Assembly (NCBI RefSeq): GCF_947501225.1
Contig: NZ_CANMUW010000018.1
Location: forward strand, 1-64,000
Direction of reading: 5' to 3'
Source: an uncultured Shewanella sp.
Lineage (GTDB): Bacteria; Pseudomonadota; Gammaproteobacteria; Enterobacterales; Shewanellaceae
DNA length: 64,000 nucleotides
Part shown: positions 43,723 through 52,779 of the stretch, in pieces
How positions within the stretch are numbered: position 1 is the stretch's first letter
How the letters are laid out: the number at the start of each line of letters is the position of its first letter
Program-made: the position numbers and the translations under genes
The notes under the pieces: generated by a model
Told to the model about the DNA's origin: nothing
Seen by the model: the letters and a program-made list of their open reading frames with translations, nothing else
Database searches by the model: none

Positions 43723-44805
43723 TCAGAAATGATAAGAGGTTTTAAGCACTCCGCCTATGGCATCATCACTGCCGACTAAACCGGTAAAGTCGAGAGAGAA
43801 TGTCCGGCCGAGTGCCACTCCTGTGCCTAACGAGTAGATACTCTCCCGCTTGTCGTTCAGTTCGTGTCGATAACCCAGATGCAGCGCCAACCAATCGGTC
43901 GCTTGCAGCTCTCCTCTGAATCGCCAATATTGAGTACCCGCAGCCTCATCGAAACGTTTGATGGGATTAAGATCGACATCCGTCTTAATGCTCAGTCTAT
44001 GCCAGTCATAGGCGATGCCCGCAGCAAACTTGGGATCGATCCGGTAATTAAAGGCTCGCCCCTGAGACTCTGCCGTTTCCAGCTCTTTAGTAATTAGATC
44101 CCGTCCTGACATAGCAACCACTAACCCCTCAAACGGCTCCATGGCAATACCGATATCAAGGTTGAATGTTGCCTCATCATTTCGATAGGTGGCAGCATCG
44201 AGTTCGGCTGGTGCCAAGTCACTGACCGATGCCCCATAGTCATTAATCTGTGCAGCATAGTTATAGGTATCAATCTTTTGCAACTTCGGAGAGACACCGA
44301 CAGATATCGGCATATTGACAATCGATAGGGGGAGGCTCATGGCCACACCGTACTCTGAAACTTCACCGGCGGCCATTACCCCTTGAGAGTCGAGCTCCAT
44401 CACCATCCGCGGCTCGACTGGCGACGGTGCCAGCATCTCTGCAGACTTCCCTATCTCAACGTCGAAGCCTATGGTGTCAATGTGGGTATTATTGAAGCTC
44501 CTAATTGAAACAAGGTGATCTGCAACCACCATAGTGACTGGCTGTTGCTCACTCACTGCCACTCCCGGTGAAAATTCCTCCCTGCGACCACCAGCACCGG
44601 AAAAGGATAAAGAGGAATCACTGAATGCTATGGAGTCAGATGTAAACAGGGCCGGATTGATAAAAGCGGTTGCCTCATCATTTAGTGAAACGACTCGCAT
44701 AGCCTCTTCCACCTTTCCCATAGACTCACCGGCTCGCTGCTCAGCAAGGGATGAGGAGAAGGGGAAAAACAAGAAATAGCACAACGCCAGTTTGAACAGT
44801 TTCAT
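43723..44805 (-). CDS. TraF-type outer-membrane beta-barrel-like protein
   Basis: 360 residues with a signal peptide (cleavage near SSLAEQ). The C-terminal two thirds alternate polar and hydrophobic residues like a barrel and end in KTSYHF, an outer-membrane type terminus with final Phe. The layout fits the chromosomal 'conjugal transfer TraF-like' family common in marine gammaproteobacteria, which is unrelated to conjugation in most genomes. No conjugation genes are nearby. Located downstream of psrABC with a terminator between. Confidence 0.65.
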   Translation of the reverse strand: MKLFKLALCYFLFFPFSSSLAEQRAGESMGKVEEAMRVVSLNDEATAFINPALFTSDSIAFSDSSLSFSGAGGRREEFSPGVAVSEQQPVTMVVADHLVSIRSFNNTHIDTIGFDVEIGKSAEMLAPSPVEPRMVMELDSQGVMAAGEVSEYGVAMSLPLSIVNMPISVGVSPKLQKIDTYNYAAQINDYGASVSDLAPAELDAATYRNDEATFNLDIGIAMEPFEGLVVAMSGRDLITKELETAESQGRAFNYRIDPKFAAGIAYDWHRLSIKTDVDLNPIKRFDEAAGTQYWRFRGELQATDWLALHLGYRHELNDKRESIYSLGTGVALGRTFSLDFTGLVGSDDAIGGVLKTSYHF

Positions 44806-44956
44806 CCATTCGGCCTTTTCGGTTTTTATTGTTATCTGCGGGTCATCATTCTCAATTAAAGATAGTCTATGGATGGAAATAGTGTAGGTATAAAAATTAG
44901 ATTTTATCTATGGTTTCCCAGCTTATCTCAAACCTCCTCTCACCAAGTGTCGACCC

Positions 44957-44987
44957 CAAAAAGCCCGAAACCGGCAGGTTTCGGGCT
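44957..44987 (-). terminator. Terminator of psrABC
   Basis: AGCCCGAAACC-GGCA-GGTTTCGGGCT, 11-bp perfect stem, with five T on the minus strand, about 45 bases beyond psrC. Confidence 0.9.
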
Positions 44988-45030
44988 AAAACAACACTTT
45001 GCAGAGACGTTGTTTGGGGATGGATTACAG

Positions 45031-45972
45031 CTAGTAGATGTAACTCTGTCCGGCGTAAAGAATAAAGTGACGCAATGCCAATACCCCGGTTAAACCAGAG
45101 CAAGCCACCATCAACATAGCCCCTTTAGTATGACGTGTAGCTGCAGGCATCAGCATAGAGACCAGAGGAATGCCGAAACCTATGCCAACAACACCGATCC
45201 AGAATACCCCGGCCCACACTCCTGTTGTGAGTGATGCCAGCGCCGCAGCCGCCGCACCACCTTTGAAGTACAGGGCACAGAACAACATGAACAGGAACAT
45301 TATCTCGGTGGCCATCACAGGTAACTCAAGGCCATGCATACGTTTCAGCTCATTATCATGGTTATCGACTTTGAACATCAACAGTGCAACCACAGCGTTC
45401 GCAGCAGCACCGGCCGATAGTCCCGAGACCAGGAACAGTGCCGGCAGTACTGCCGTATTGAGCATAGGGTAAGCATTCATTGCCGAGATAAGGAAGCCCG
45501 TGTATGCACCGACACCGATAGCCAGTATAAACAGTAGTACCTCAATCGCCTTACGCCACTCCAGCAGCATCTGTGCAACCGGAACCAGGAAGCCCAGTCC
45601 CCATTTAGGCAGGTCGTGACGCAGAACTATCAGTCCGTAGGCGATGCCTAAGGGTGTGTAGGCCAAAAGCGCCAGCACACCAAGTGCCATCACAGACTGG
45701 AAGTTATAGTTAACCAAAATAACCCAGAAGTGGAATGGCTTAGTCAAATCGAACACCAGACAAGCCAGACCTAAGATTATCGCCACCGGGCCTATGATTG
45801 CCGCCGCCTTAAGGATCGGGCTCTCCGTAAGCTTGTCTTTACTGTACCAGCGCATGCCGATACCGATCAGAACACTACCGGCCGACAGGCCTGCCATAAA
45901 CAGATAAACTGCGATGACCCAGTTCCATGTGACCGGATCGTATTGGGCCATATCTCCCCACATATTGTTCAT
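45031..45972 (-). CDS. psrC: Polysulfide/thiosulfate reductase membrane anchor (NrfD family)
   Basis: 313-residue integral membrane quinol-oxidising subunit with eight to nine predicted helices; NrfD/PsrC family. Starts MNNMWGDMAQYDPVTWNWVIAV and contains DLTKPFHFWVI, a conserved Asp region near the quinol site. It passes electrons from menaquinol to PsrB. Its ATG overlaps the psrB stop (ATGA), showing translational coupling. Last gene of psrABC. Confidence 0.92.
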   Translation of the reverse strand: MNNMWGDMAQYDPVTWNWVIAVYLFMAGLSAGSVLIGIGMRWYSKDKLTESPILKAAAIIGPVAIILGLACLVFDLTKPFHFWVILVNYNFQSVMALGVLALLAYTPLGIAYGLIVLRHDLPKWGLGFLVPVAQMLLEWRKAIEVLLFILAIGVGAYTGFLISAMNAYPMLNTAVLPALFLVSGLSAGAAANAVVALLMFKVDNHDNELKRMHGLELPVMATEIMFLFMLFCALYFKGGAAAAALASLTTGVWAGVFWIGVVGIGFGIPLVSMLMPAATRHTKGAMLMVACSGLTGVLALRHFILYAGQSYIY

Positions 45973-46541
45973 GACTCTATCCCCCCTCTCTTAGTCGGAA
46001 TGCGATAGACCCTGGGCTTAGTACCGAGATGGGTCTTATCCTGATAACTGGGCTTAGTATTAAGTAGCTTAGCAACTTCACTATCGGCATCATTGGCATC
46101 GCCGAATGTCAGTGCATCGGTCGGACAAACGGTGACGCAGGCCGGTAACTCACCACGAGCCAGGCGGGTGTCCTTACAGAAGTTACACTTATCTGTGGCC
46201 TTAGTTTCCGGGTTGACGAAACGTACCTTGTAGGGACACGCGGCGACACAATACATACAGCCGACACACTTATCCTCTTTAATGGTCACGATACCGTCCT
46301 CACCGACATAGGCGGCTCCGGTCGGGCAGACCTTAACGCAGGGCGCATCTTCACACTGCTGGCACGATACCCTGTGATACTTAAAGTGCAGGTTTGGTGC
46401 CTCTCCAAATGGCCCTTCCACCCTGACTTGTAATCGGGTCACCCCTTCCGGGGTCCCATTTTCACTGCGACACGCCACATTACAGGCCTGGCAGCCGATG
46501 CACTTATTCTCATCGTGCACCATCACATAACGTTTACTCAT
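45969..46541 (-). CDS. psrB: Polysulfide/thiosulfate reductase iron-sulfur subunit
   Basis: 190-residue four-cluster ferredoxin subunit. Cys motifs in order: CIGCQACNVAC, CQQCEDAPCVKVC, CVGCMYCVAAC, then CNFCKDTRLARG with CVTVC. These supply 16 Cys for four [4Fe-4S] centres that relay electrons from PsrC to PsrA. No Tat signal, so it is carried out with PsrA. Good ribosome binding site (CGGAGGCAG). Twelve bases after psrA. Confidence 0.95.
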   Translation of the reverse strand: MSKRYVMVHDENKCIGCQACNVACRSENGTPEGVTRLQVRVEGPFGEAPNLHFKYHRVSCQQCEDAPCVKVCPTGAAYVGEDGIVTIKEDKCVGCMYCVAACPYKVRFVNPETKATDKCNFCKDTRLARGELPACVTVCPTDALTFGDANDADSEVAKLLNTKPSYQDKTHLGTKPRVYRIPTKRGGIES

Positions 46542-46553
46542 AACTGCCTCCGA

Positions 46554-48836
46554 TTAGACCTTTTCTACCTTGACACCTGTGGTGTGTAAGTTCATACCAA
46601 CGACGGGAGAGGTGCTATCCGGCAATAGGTTTCCGCAATGTAGCCCCTTACCGGACGCCCTGATTAACTCTTTGTTTTTGGAACCAAACCCCATATAGGC
46701 AAACACAGTATCCTGACGGATCCCCGGAGTGATCATGGCATAGCTGGTTTCACTGCCGACACGACTGGTCAGGCGAATCTCGTCTCCATGATTGATCCCC
46801 AGTCGTCCGGCGGTCAGTGGATGGATCCAGACAGCATTGTCAGACATAAGGTTGGCAAGCATGGGCACATTGTGGGTCGCACCGTTGGTGTGAACCGCAA
46901 CCTTACCCTGAATAAAGTAGAGTTCATCGGCACGCTTGAGCTGGACGTCACGATAGCGAATAACTCCGCGCCCCGGCGCAAACTCCTCGACGGCCGCAGA
47001 GCTCAACTCGATCTTGCCGCTTGGTGTCTTAAACTTAAGCGCACTGCCGTAGGTGCCATCATCATCCGGGGTTCTGGCATTGGCATAGGTGTCGGTAAAC
47101 TTAGCCACCATGGAGGGCTCACGTAACATCAATGGCTTACCATAGCTGACATAGCCCTTCTCCTTGATATGCCTCAACGCCTTGTCATCCCGCTTCATCT
47201 GAGCCAGTTGTAGGGTCTCCATATTCTTCCAGGGATAGAACTCGCTTAAGCCCAGCGCGTCTCCAACCTCCTTAAATATCAGCCAGGATGGCTTGGTATT
47301 ACCTATGGTTTCGACCACACGTTGGCGCACATAATATGCAGGGTTCTTACCGGATTTGTCGGCAATCTCCTCATCTCGCTCCAGATAGGTAGACTCGGGA
47401 AGAATCAGGTCCGCATAGGCAGCGGTCTCACTGATATACACATCACAGACGGCAACAAACTCCATTTTTTTCAGTGCTGCCAGCACCTTAGTTCTATCTG
47501 TCATCGTCTGCATTGGATTGGTACGACTCATGACCCAACCACGCAACTGATAGGGTTTTGCTTCCAGCGCTGCGGAGAGAATGCTCTGGTAAATACCACC
47601 ATTTTTCCACACCATGGTGTACTGCTTATCTGTCTGGTCGATTCGCTTAGCCGTGGGCTTAGGCATCCCCTCCACGCCGGGCTTAGCCAGCTTAGGGGCA
47701 ACGGTTTCACCGGCAAACTTGTTATAGGTCTTGGCCTTCTTACCCAGATACAGTCCCCCTTTACGCTCGATATTGCCGATAAGGACGTTGGCGGCAAAAA
47801 TTGCCCGGCGCATATCAAACTCTTCGGTGGTAAAGGTTGCCCTGTGCCCGAAGTCAACCACAGCATGAGGTGCGGCGGCTGAGAGTTCATGGGCGATACG
47901 ACGAATATCTTTCGCCTTCACATCGGTAATGCCTTCGGCCCACTCGGGCGTATAGGCTTTGACTTCAGCGGCAAAAGCGTCGAAACCAACCACATAACGT
48001 TCAACGAAAGCCTGGTCATACAGCTTGTCGGCGATCAATACATGACACAGCGCCAGCGCCACTGCCACATCGCTTCCGGGGCGCACCGCGTGCCACTCGT
48101 CGGCTTTATCGGCCACAACAGAGAAGCGGGGCTCGAAGACCACTAACTTGGCCCCCTTCTGTGTTTGTGCCTTCATCATCCCACGGGTCTCAGACATGTT
48201 AATGCCTTCATAGATGTTGTGGCCGAAGTTAATGATGTACTTAGAGTTTCCCAAATCCCGCTTGAGCTTAGTACCAAACATGGACTTGGCTGCAATCACA
48301 TATGCCCCGGGGCAGAGTGAGCCATGGGTAAAGGTATTCGGACTGCCAAACGCCTTAGCCAGGTGGAAGAAGTGCCCTGAGAGTGACCCCTTCTTGGAGG
48401 AAAATGCCACGGCCTCTGGACCATGTTCACGCTTAATTCTGTTCAGGTTAGTCGCCATCATCTCATAGGCTTCGTCCCAGCTTATCTCGGCCCACTTACC
48501 TTCACCGCGTTCACCGACACGCTTGAGTGGATTGACGATACGCTGTGGATCGTAGAGCAAACTATGGCCGGCACCACCACGAGCACACACCTTGCCGCCA
48601 AAGGATTTTGCCTCCTTGTTACCTGAGATGAAGACATTCTTGTCATCGACCACACGTGCAGAGATTGGGCAGCGGGTCGAGCACATCTCACAGATACTGG
48701 CGACCTCCTTCCCCACAGCTTTAAGTGGTTCTTTTTCCAATGCCGCCAAAGATCCCGGTAGCATAGTCGCCAGGGCGCAGGTTGCGCCCCCGGCTCCGGC
48801 TCCCTTTATAAAATTGCGCCTATCGAGCTTAATCAT
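46554..48836 (-). CDS. psrA: Polysulfide/thiosulfate reductase molybdopterin subunit
   Basis: 760-residue periplasmic Mo-bisMGD enzyme of the PsrA/PhsA group, reducing polysulfide or thiosulfate in anaerobic respiration. Tat signal DRRNFIKGAGAGG, then the [4Fe-4S] motif CEMCSTRCPISARV with a fourth Cys in GKVCARGG. HGSLCPGAY provides a Cys suited as Mo ligand. I choose ATG at 48836, directly after GGAGGTAACC; the frame continues to 48878 without ribosome binding site. First gene of psrABC; Shewanella relatives use it for sulfur and thiosulfate respiration. Confidence 0.95.
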   Translation of the reverse strand: MIKLDRRNFIKGAGAGGATCALATMLPGSLAALEKEPLKAVGKEVASICEMCSTRCPISARVVDDKNVFISGNKEAKSFGGKVCARGGAGHSLLYDPQRIVNPLKRVGERGEGKWAEISWDEAYEMMATNLNRIKREHGPEAVAFSSKKGSLSGHFFHLAKAFGSPNTFTHGSLCPGAYVIAAKSMFGTKLKRDLGNSKYIINFGHNIYEGINMSETRGMMKAQTQKGAKLVVFEPRFSVVADKADEWHAVRPGSDVAVALALCHVLIADKLYDQAFVERYVVGFDAFAAEVKAYTPEWAEGITDVKAKDIRRIAHELSAAAPHAVVDFGHRATFTTEEFDMRRAIFAANVLIGNIERKGGLYLGKKAKTYNKFAGETVAPKLAKPGVEGMPKPTAKRIDQTDKQYTMVWKNGGIYQSILSAALEAKPYQLRGWVMSRTNPMQTMTDRTKVLAALKKMEFVAVCDVYISETAAYADLILPESTYLERDEEIADKSGKNPAYYVRQRVVETIGNTKPSWLIFKEVGDALGLSEFYPWKNMETLQLAQMKRDDKALRHIKEKGYVSYGKPLMLREPSMVAKFTDTYANARTPDDDGTYGSALKFKTPSGKIELSSAAVEEFAPGRGVIRYRDVQLKRADELYFIQGKVAVHTNGATHNVPMLANLMSDNAVWIHPLTAGRLGINHGDEIRLTSRVGSETSYAMITPGIRQDTVFAYMGFGSKNKELIRASGKGLHCGNLLPDSTSPVVGMNLHTTGVKVEKV

Positions 48837-49169
48837 GGTTACCTCCATCAACTTCCAGTGGAAGGTGAAATCACTCACTGTTTAACACTGTTATTAGTTT
48901 GATGCCTCTATGCAGGCCTGACGCGCCAACTCAGAAGCTTGAGACCATTGTTATCCCTTACAAAATTAAGGGGTATTGTGGTAAACCACATAGGCTGAGT
49001 GAGTGTGATCTGGGGCAATGAATTTTCAATTTTACAAAATAGAAACGTGATATTTATCTAATATAGGCATAGTGTGGGATTGAGAAGCATAGGAGAGGTA
49101 AGAGCGGGTAAAATCACACCGCCGGAGCCCTTTTGGGCTCCGGCAATGGGTAAAACTTAATCTTAACAG
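48837..49169. promoter_or_regulatory. psrA upstream region with dyad and a terminator
   Basis: 333 bases. TGTGGT-AA-ACCACA at 48977-48990 is a perfect dyad about 140 bases before psrA and could be an operator. GCCGGAGCCC-TTTT-GGGCTCCGGC at 49121-49144 is a 10-bp hairpin that ends transcription of the leftward norVW-DUF1971 unit; its T tract is poor. No complete FNR or CRP site was recognised. Confidence 0.5.
49121..49144 (-). terminator. Hairpin terminator after the DUF1971 gene
   Basis: Perfect 10-bp stem with TTTT loop, 26 bases beyond the DUF1971 stop; weak T tract on the minus strand (GGTGTGATTTT). Confidence 0.65.
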
Positions 49170-49508
49170 TTACTTTCTGGCATTAAACAGAGGGCCGTCA
49201 CCTTTGTCCTGTTCAGACCAGAAGTTGATGTTGAACTGTGCATCATCTGACAGCTCGATACGATGCCAGTATTGCGGCGGACTGGTAGCAAAATTCCCGG
49301 CTTCGATAACCACTTTGAGTTCATGTTCCTTGGCATGTTCATCGGCAAAACCGTAGTAGGTAACCACTCCCTCCATGACGCACAGCTGGCCAAATACCCC
49401 CTCTGCGGTGTTATGGTGGGACAGGAGGGCCGCAGGGACATTCTCCCTGGTAAAAAATGGCGTTGAACGCTGTATGGTCCAGTTGGCCGGAATTCGTAGA
49501 TGACTCAT
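49170..49508 (-). CDS. DUF1971 (YeaR/TehB-like cupin) protein
   Basis: 112-residue small cupin-like protein. WTIQRSTPFFTRENVPAALL at the start, HNTAEGVFGQLCVMEG and the SPPQYWHRIEL segment belong to the DUF1971 family, of which E. coli YeaR is a member. YeaR is nitrate/NO induced. Here the gene follows norW by 54 bases in the same direction with its own good ribosome binding site, so it is probably the third gene of the NO-detoxification unit. Biochemical role unknown. Confidence 0.8.
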   Translation of the reverse strand: MSHLRIPANWTIQRSTPFFTRENVPAALLSHHNTAEGVFGQLCVMEGVVTYYGFADEHAKEHELKVVIEAGNFATSPPQYWHRIELSDDAQFNINFWSEQDKGDGPLFNARK

Positions 49509-49563
49509 AATAACCTCTCTTAAAAACTATAGACTTTCTTTAAAACCGAAAAAAATTGGTGCA

Positions 49564-50709
49564 TTACAATGTGGGTGGAAGTTCACGCAGCAGAGAAAAT
49601 GACTGCTTCATATGAGCGCCGGTAACGACGAAGCCTATCAACTTCCTCTGCTCATCGAAGGCCCTTGCCGTCATCCCCTCACTGCTGGCATCCATCTGCC
49701 AATGTGCGTCCGGGTGACTGGTGATGCCACTCAACTGAATAGGAAGACGCGGTGTCTTCACCTTAACCATCATGGGCGGCAAGGTCACATCGCTTGCCTG
49801 TCCCAGTAAGGTTTTAGCCAAGGCGTTGGCGCTCATAAGAATCGGCTGCAGAAACGGCAACAAGTGCCCCTCAATCTCTGCACAGTCCCCCAACGCAAAG
49901 ATACTTGGATCCGAGCTTCGTAACTTACGATCCACGACTATGCCGCGATTGGTCTTAAGATCGCTCCGGAGCGCCAATTGAACATTGGGTTTCAGGCCCG
50001 CGGCACATATCACGGTATCGACACAATATTCCTGTCCGTTTCTCAGCCTGACCAAGATCTGTTCTCCATCTTGTTGCAAGCGCTCGACCTGGGTTCCCAG
50101 CTCAATGTTCACTCCCTGATTACCCAGAGATTGAAACAGCTGCGAAGAGATGAAACCGGGTAACAGGCCGGGAAGCAATGTATCGGCCAGATCGGTTAAT
50201 ATCACCTGTCTGTCGGCGCTCGCCAGATCCATCGCGATCTCGGTGCCGATAAGACCGGCCCCGATCACCAGTACAGATTTAGCCTTCCCAAGCTCGACTT
50301 GAGCGTACCTGTACTCTTCCAGACCATTGAGTGTGATGATACGCTCTGCCGCATCCCCCCCTATAGATGGGATGAAAGCCTTAGCCCCGGTCGCCAACAC
50401 CAGCTGGCTGTAGGCGATCGACTCACCATCGCAACATAGGGTCTTCTGCACTCTGTCTATGTTCTCGACCCGGCGATGAGTCAACAGGGTAATATCATAG
50501 TGCTTAGCAAACTCCTCGGCGCTCATCTTAATCAGCTCCTCGGCCGACTGCCTCTTAGTAAACACATGGCTCAAGTCCGGCTTGGCATAATCATCACCAC
50601 TATCTGAGGTGATCACGGTAATCGCCTGTTGGCTGTCCTGTCTGCGTATTGTCTTCACCAGCTGATAGGAGGCAAAGCCGCTGCCTACGATAACTATGGG
50701 CTGCTTCAT
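49564..50709 (-). CDS. norW: Nitric oxide reductase FlRd-NAD+ reductase
   Basis: 381-residue FAD/NADH oxidoreductase that reduces the rubredoxin centre of flavorubredoxin. PIVIVGSGFASYQLVKTIRR is the FAD motif, VLVIGAGLIGTEIAMDLA the NAD motif (near 143) and FALGDCAEI the second FAD motif. The ATG at 50709 overlaps the norV stop (ATGA) and follows GAGGTGG; the frame to 50760 would read into norV. Operon norVW. Confidence 0.95.
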   Translation of the reverse strand: MKQPIVIVGSGFASYQLVKTIRRQDSQQAITVITSDSGDDYAKPDLSHVFTKRQSAEELIKMSAEEFAKHYDITLLTHRRVENIDRVQKTLCCDGESIAYSQLVLATGAKAFIPSIGGDAAERIITLNGLEEYRYAQVELGKAKSVLVIGAGLIGTEIAMDLASADRQVILTDLADTLLPGLLPGFISSQLFQSLGNQGVNIELGTQVERLQQDGEQILVRLRNGQEYCVDTVICAAGLKPNVQLALRSDLKTNRGIVVDRKLRSSDPSIFALGDCAEIEGHLLPFLQPILMSANALAKTLLGQASDVTLPPMMVKVKTPRLPIQLSGITSHPDAHWQMDASSEGMTARAFDEQRKLIGFVVTGAHMKQSFSLLRELPPTL

Positions 50710-52202
50710 GCTGCCACCTCGCCGCAAACAGGTTCGAACACCTCCTTGCCTATGCTGCAATCCGGGCAGAGGAAGCTGTCAGGCAGATCTGTCCACTCGG
50801 TTCCGGGGGCGATATCCTGATTGGGCTCCCCCAACACAGGGTCATAAACCCACTGACAGACGCTACACAGCATGCGTTGTCCCGCTGCCGTATCTGTGCA
50901 TGTCGGCGAGGTTGAGCTCTCGGAGGCAGGCTCGGATCTCTGCTCTTCGGCCAACTGAGGTTCGTTGACAGGTTCTGCCAGCTTAGGGGCTACAGCTCCT
51001 GCCGGATGCAGCGCCCACTGGCGCGCCACCCGTTTGCCGTGCTCACGACACTCAAGCAGCGCCTTTCCATCCGGCTTCCATTTACTCTTCAACCCAGGCA
51101 AGGTTTCGAAGCCGGCATCGTTCAGACGAGCATGGATGCGGTCAACCGCGCCACCGTTCCAACCGTAACTCCCGAAGGCGCCGGCCCGTTTGTTCTTGAA
51201 GCGCAGACCGGTGATCTCCTCCAGCATGCCGGCCACCTTCGGCATCATGACATTATTCATGGTCGATGAGCCCACAAGCACACCCTTGGAGCGGAACAGG
51301 TTAGAGAGGATCTCATTCTTATCATGGCGGGAGACATTGAAGATCTTCACCGCAACACCGGGATCGACATCATGGATCCCCTGAGCGATGGCATCCGCCA
51401 TCATACGGGTGTTGTTAGACATGGAGTCGTAGAAGATGGTGATGCGATCTTCCCGGTACTCGTCGGCCCACTGCAGATATTTGTGGATAATTTGAGTCGG
51501 GTCCTCACGCCATACCACACCATGGGCGGTGGCAATCATATCGACAGGCAGGTTGAAACTTAATACTTCCTGGATCTTCGCCGTTACCAACGGGCTGAAG
51601 GGGGTGAGAATGTTAGCGTAATAGCGCAAACATTGATCCATCAGCTCACTCTGATCCACCTCATCGTTAAACAGACGCTCATCACAATAATGCTGACCGA
51701 AGGCATCGTTACTGAACAGCACGGCATCGCCGGTCATATAGGTCATCATGCTATCGGGCCAATGTAGCATGGGAGTCTCGATGAAGATAAGTTGCTTACC
51801 GTTACCAATATCTAAGCTGTCTCCGGTCTTAACGGTATGGAAGTTCCACTCGGGGTGGTGGTGATGTCCTGTAATAGAGTCGATGGCATTTTCCGTGCAG
51901 TAGACAGGCGTGCCGGGGATCTTTGCCAGCAAGACAGCCAGAGCACCGGCGTGATCCTCTTCGGCGTGATTAATGACGATATAATCGATCTGCTTCAGAT
52001 CGATCTCCAGCTCTAAGTTTTGCACGAACTCATGGCTGAACTTGTGATCGACAGTATCGATCAGCACCGTTTTCTCCTCCTTGATCAGATAACTGTTATA
52101 GCTGGTCCCTTTTTCAGTTTTATATTCAGTGCCGTGAAAATCACGAACCTCCCAATCACGTTGCCCGACCCACTGGATATTGTTCTTGACATGAATAGCC
52201 AT
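50706..52202 (-). CDS. norV: Anaerobic nitric oxide reductase flavorubredoxin
   Basis: 498-residue soluble flavodiiron protein reducing NO to N2O without oxygen. Metallo-beta-lactamase-like domain with the diiron ligands HAEEDHAGAL and GHHHHPEWNF. The flavodoxin domain starts at ITIFYDSMSNNTRMMADA (about 258), and the C-terminal rubredoxin has CSVCQWVYDP and LCPDCSIG. ATG at 52202 (MAIHVKNN) matches the E. coli protein; four extra codons upstream are open. A 40-residue Pro/Glu/Ser linker precedes the rubredoxin. Under sigma-54/NorR-type control (see upstream region). Confidence 0.97.
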   Translation of the reverse strand: MAIHVKNNIQWVGQRDWEVRDFHGTEYKTEKGTSYNSYLIKEEKTVLIDTVDHKFSHEFVQNLELEIDLKQIDYIVINHAEEDHAGALAVLLAKIPGTPVYCTENAIDSITGHHHHPEWNFHTVKTGDSLDIGNGKQLIFIETPMLHWPDSMMTYMTGDAVLFSNDAFGQHYCDERLFNDEVDQSELMDQCLRYYANILTPFSPLVTAKIQEVLSFNLPVDMIATAHGVVWREDPTQIIHKYLQWADEYREDRITIFYDSMSNNTRMMADAIAQGIHDVDPGVAVKIFNVSRHDKNEILSNLFRSKGVLVGSSTMNNVMMPKVAGMLEEITGLRFKNKRAGAFGSYGWNGGAVDRIHARLNDAGFETLPGLKSKWKPDGKALLECREHGKRVARQWALHPAGAVAPKLAEPVNEPQLAEEQRSEPASESSTSPTCTDTAAGQRMLCSVCQWVYDPVLGEPNQDIAPGTEWTDLPDSFLCPDCSIGKEVFEPVCGEVAA

Positions 52203-52247
52203 TCTAAACCTCAAATATACTAAAATAGATAAACTTACCCCTCATAT

Positions 52248-52263
52248 TGCATGTGCCGGGCCA
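52248..52263 (-). promoter_or_regulatory. Sigma-54 promoter of norV
   Basis: Minus strand TGGCCC-GGCAC-ATGCA against the consensus TGGCAC-N5-TTGCA: the GG (-24) and GC (-12) have the right spacing and 14 of 16 positions agree. Predicted leader about 35 bases. Confidence 0.8.
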
Positions 52264-52318
52264 AGTTTTTAAGCACCTGTATTTAAATGGCTTTACATAA
52301 AAACCCAAGAACACAAGT

Positions 52319-52372
52319 GTCTTTAAGACACTAATTAATTCAGTCAAATAGACAGCAAAGTGTCATATCGAC
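52319..52372. promoter_or_regulatory. Three NorR-type enhancer sites upstream of norV
   Basis: GTCTTTAAGAC (52319-52329), GTCAAATAGAC (52343-52353) and GTCATATCGAC (52362-52372) each fit GT-N7-AC, the NorR target. They lie 70-125 bases upstream of the sigma-54 promoter, like the three sites of E. coli norVW. The first sits within the larger dyad AGTGTCTT-T-AAGACACT. Confidence 0.78.
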
Positions 52373-52575
52373 ACCTGCATTTAGATTGAGGAAAAACAGT
52401 CTAATTAACAGGAGAAAGCCCGAGTAAGAGCCGAACCGAAGCCAGCGTCTCTTCCGGTATCCTCATAAATAAACTCTCTCCTCTCCCTATGTATTGATCG
52501 ATATATATGGTTTATATTCGTAGCTAGGAACACTATCCCTTAGGCAGAAGGCCGAAATAAAAAGAGGGTGAATCT

Positions 52576-52779
52576 ATGCATCTCATAATGAAAAGTCAGT
52601 TTGACGATCTACGCCTAAACGATGCCCATGAGTACTCAGCCGACGATAAAGGTGGCAAGAGGGTGGTGAAGATCTACAAAGATGGCGCCTTGATCGCCAA
52701 GAAGATCACAGTTAAGCGTTCGGTGCAGTACTTTGGAGTCACAGGCGTGGAAGCACTACTTACGGAACATAATCCATAA
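52576..52779 (+). CDS. Hypothetical small basic protein
   Basis: 67 residues, GAGGG eight bases before the ATG. Compact sequence rich in Lys and Asp (KGGKRVVKIYKDGALIAKK), no signal or membrane segment. It overlaps the 3' end of the convergent LysR gene by 20 bases. It occupies the position where norR stands in E. coli (divergent from norV) but is far too small and unrelated. Family not recognised. Confidence 0.5.
   Translation: MHLIMKSQFDDLRLNDAHEYSADDKGGKRVVKIYKDGALIAKKITVKRSVQYFGVTGVEALLTEHNP

Noticed and set aside
43723..44805. Conjugation function for the TraF-type gene
   Set aside because: No other transfer genes in the window; the chromosomal family is common without conjugation loci.
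47322..47882. 186-codon frame antisense to psrA
   Set aside because: Shadow of a GC-rich conserved coding region.
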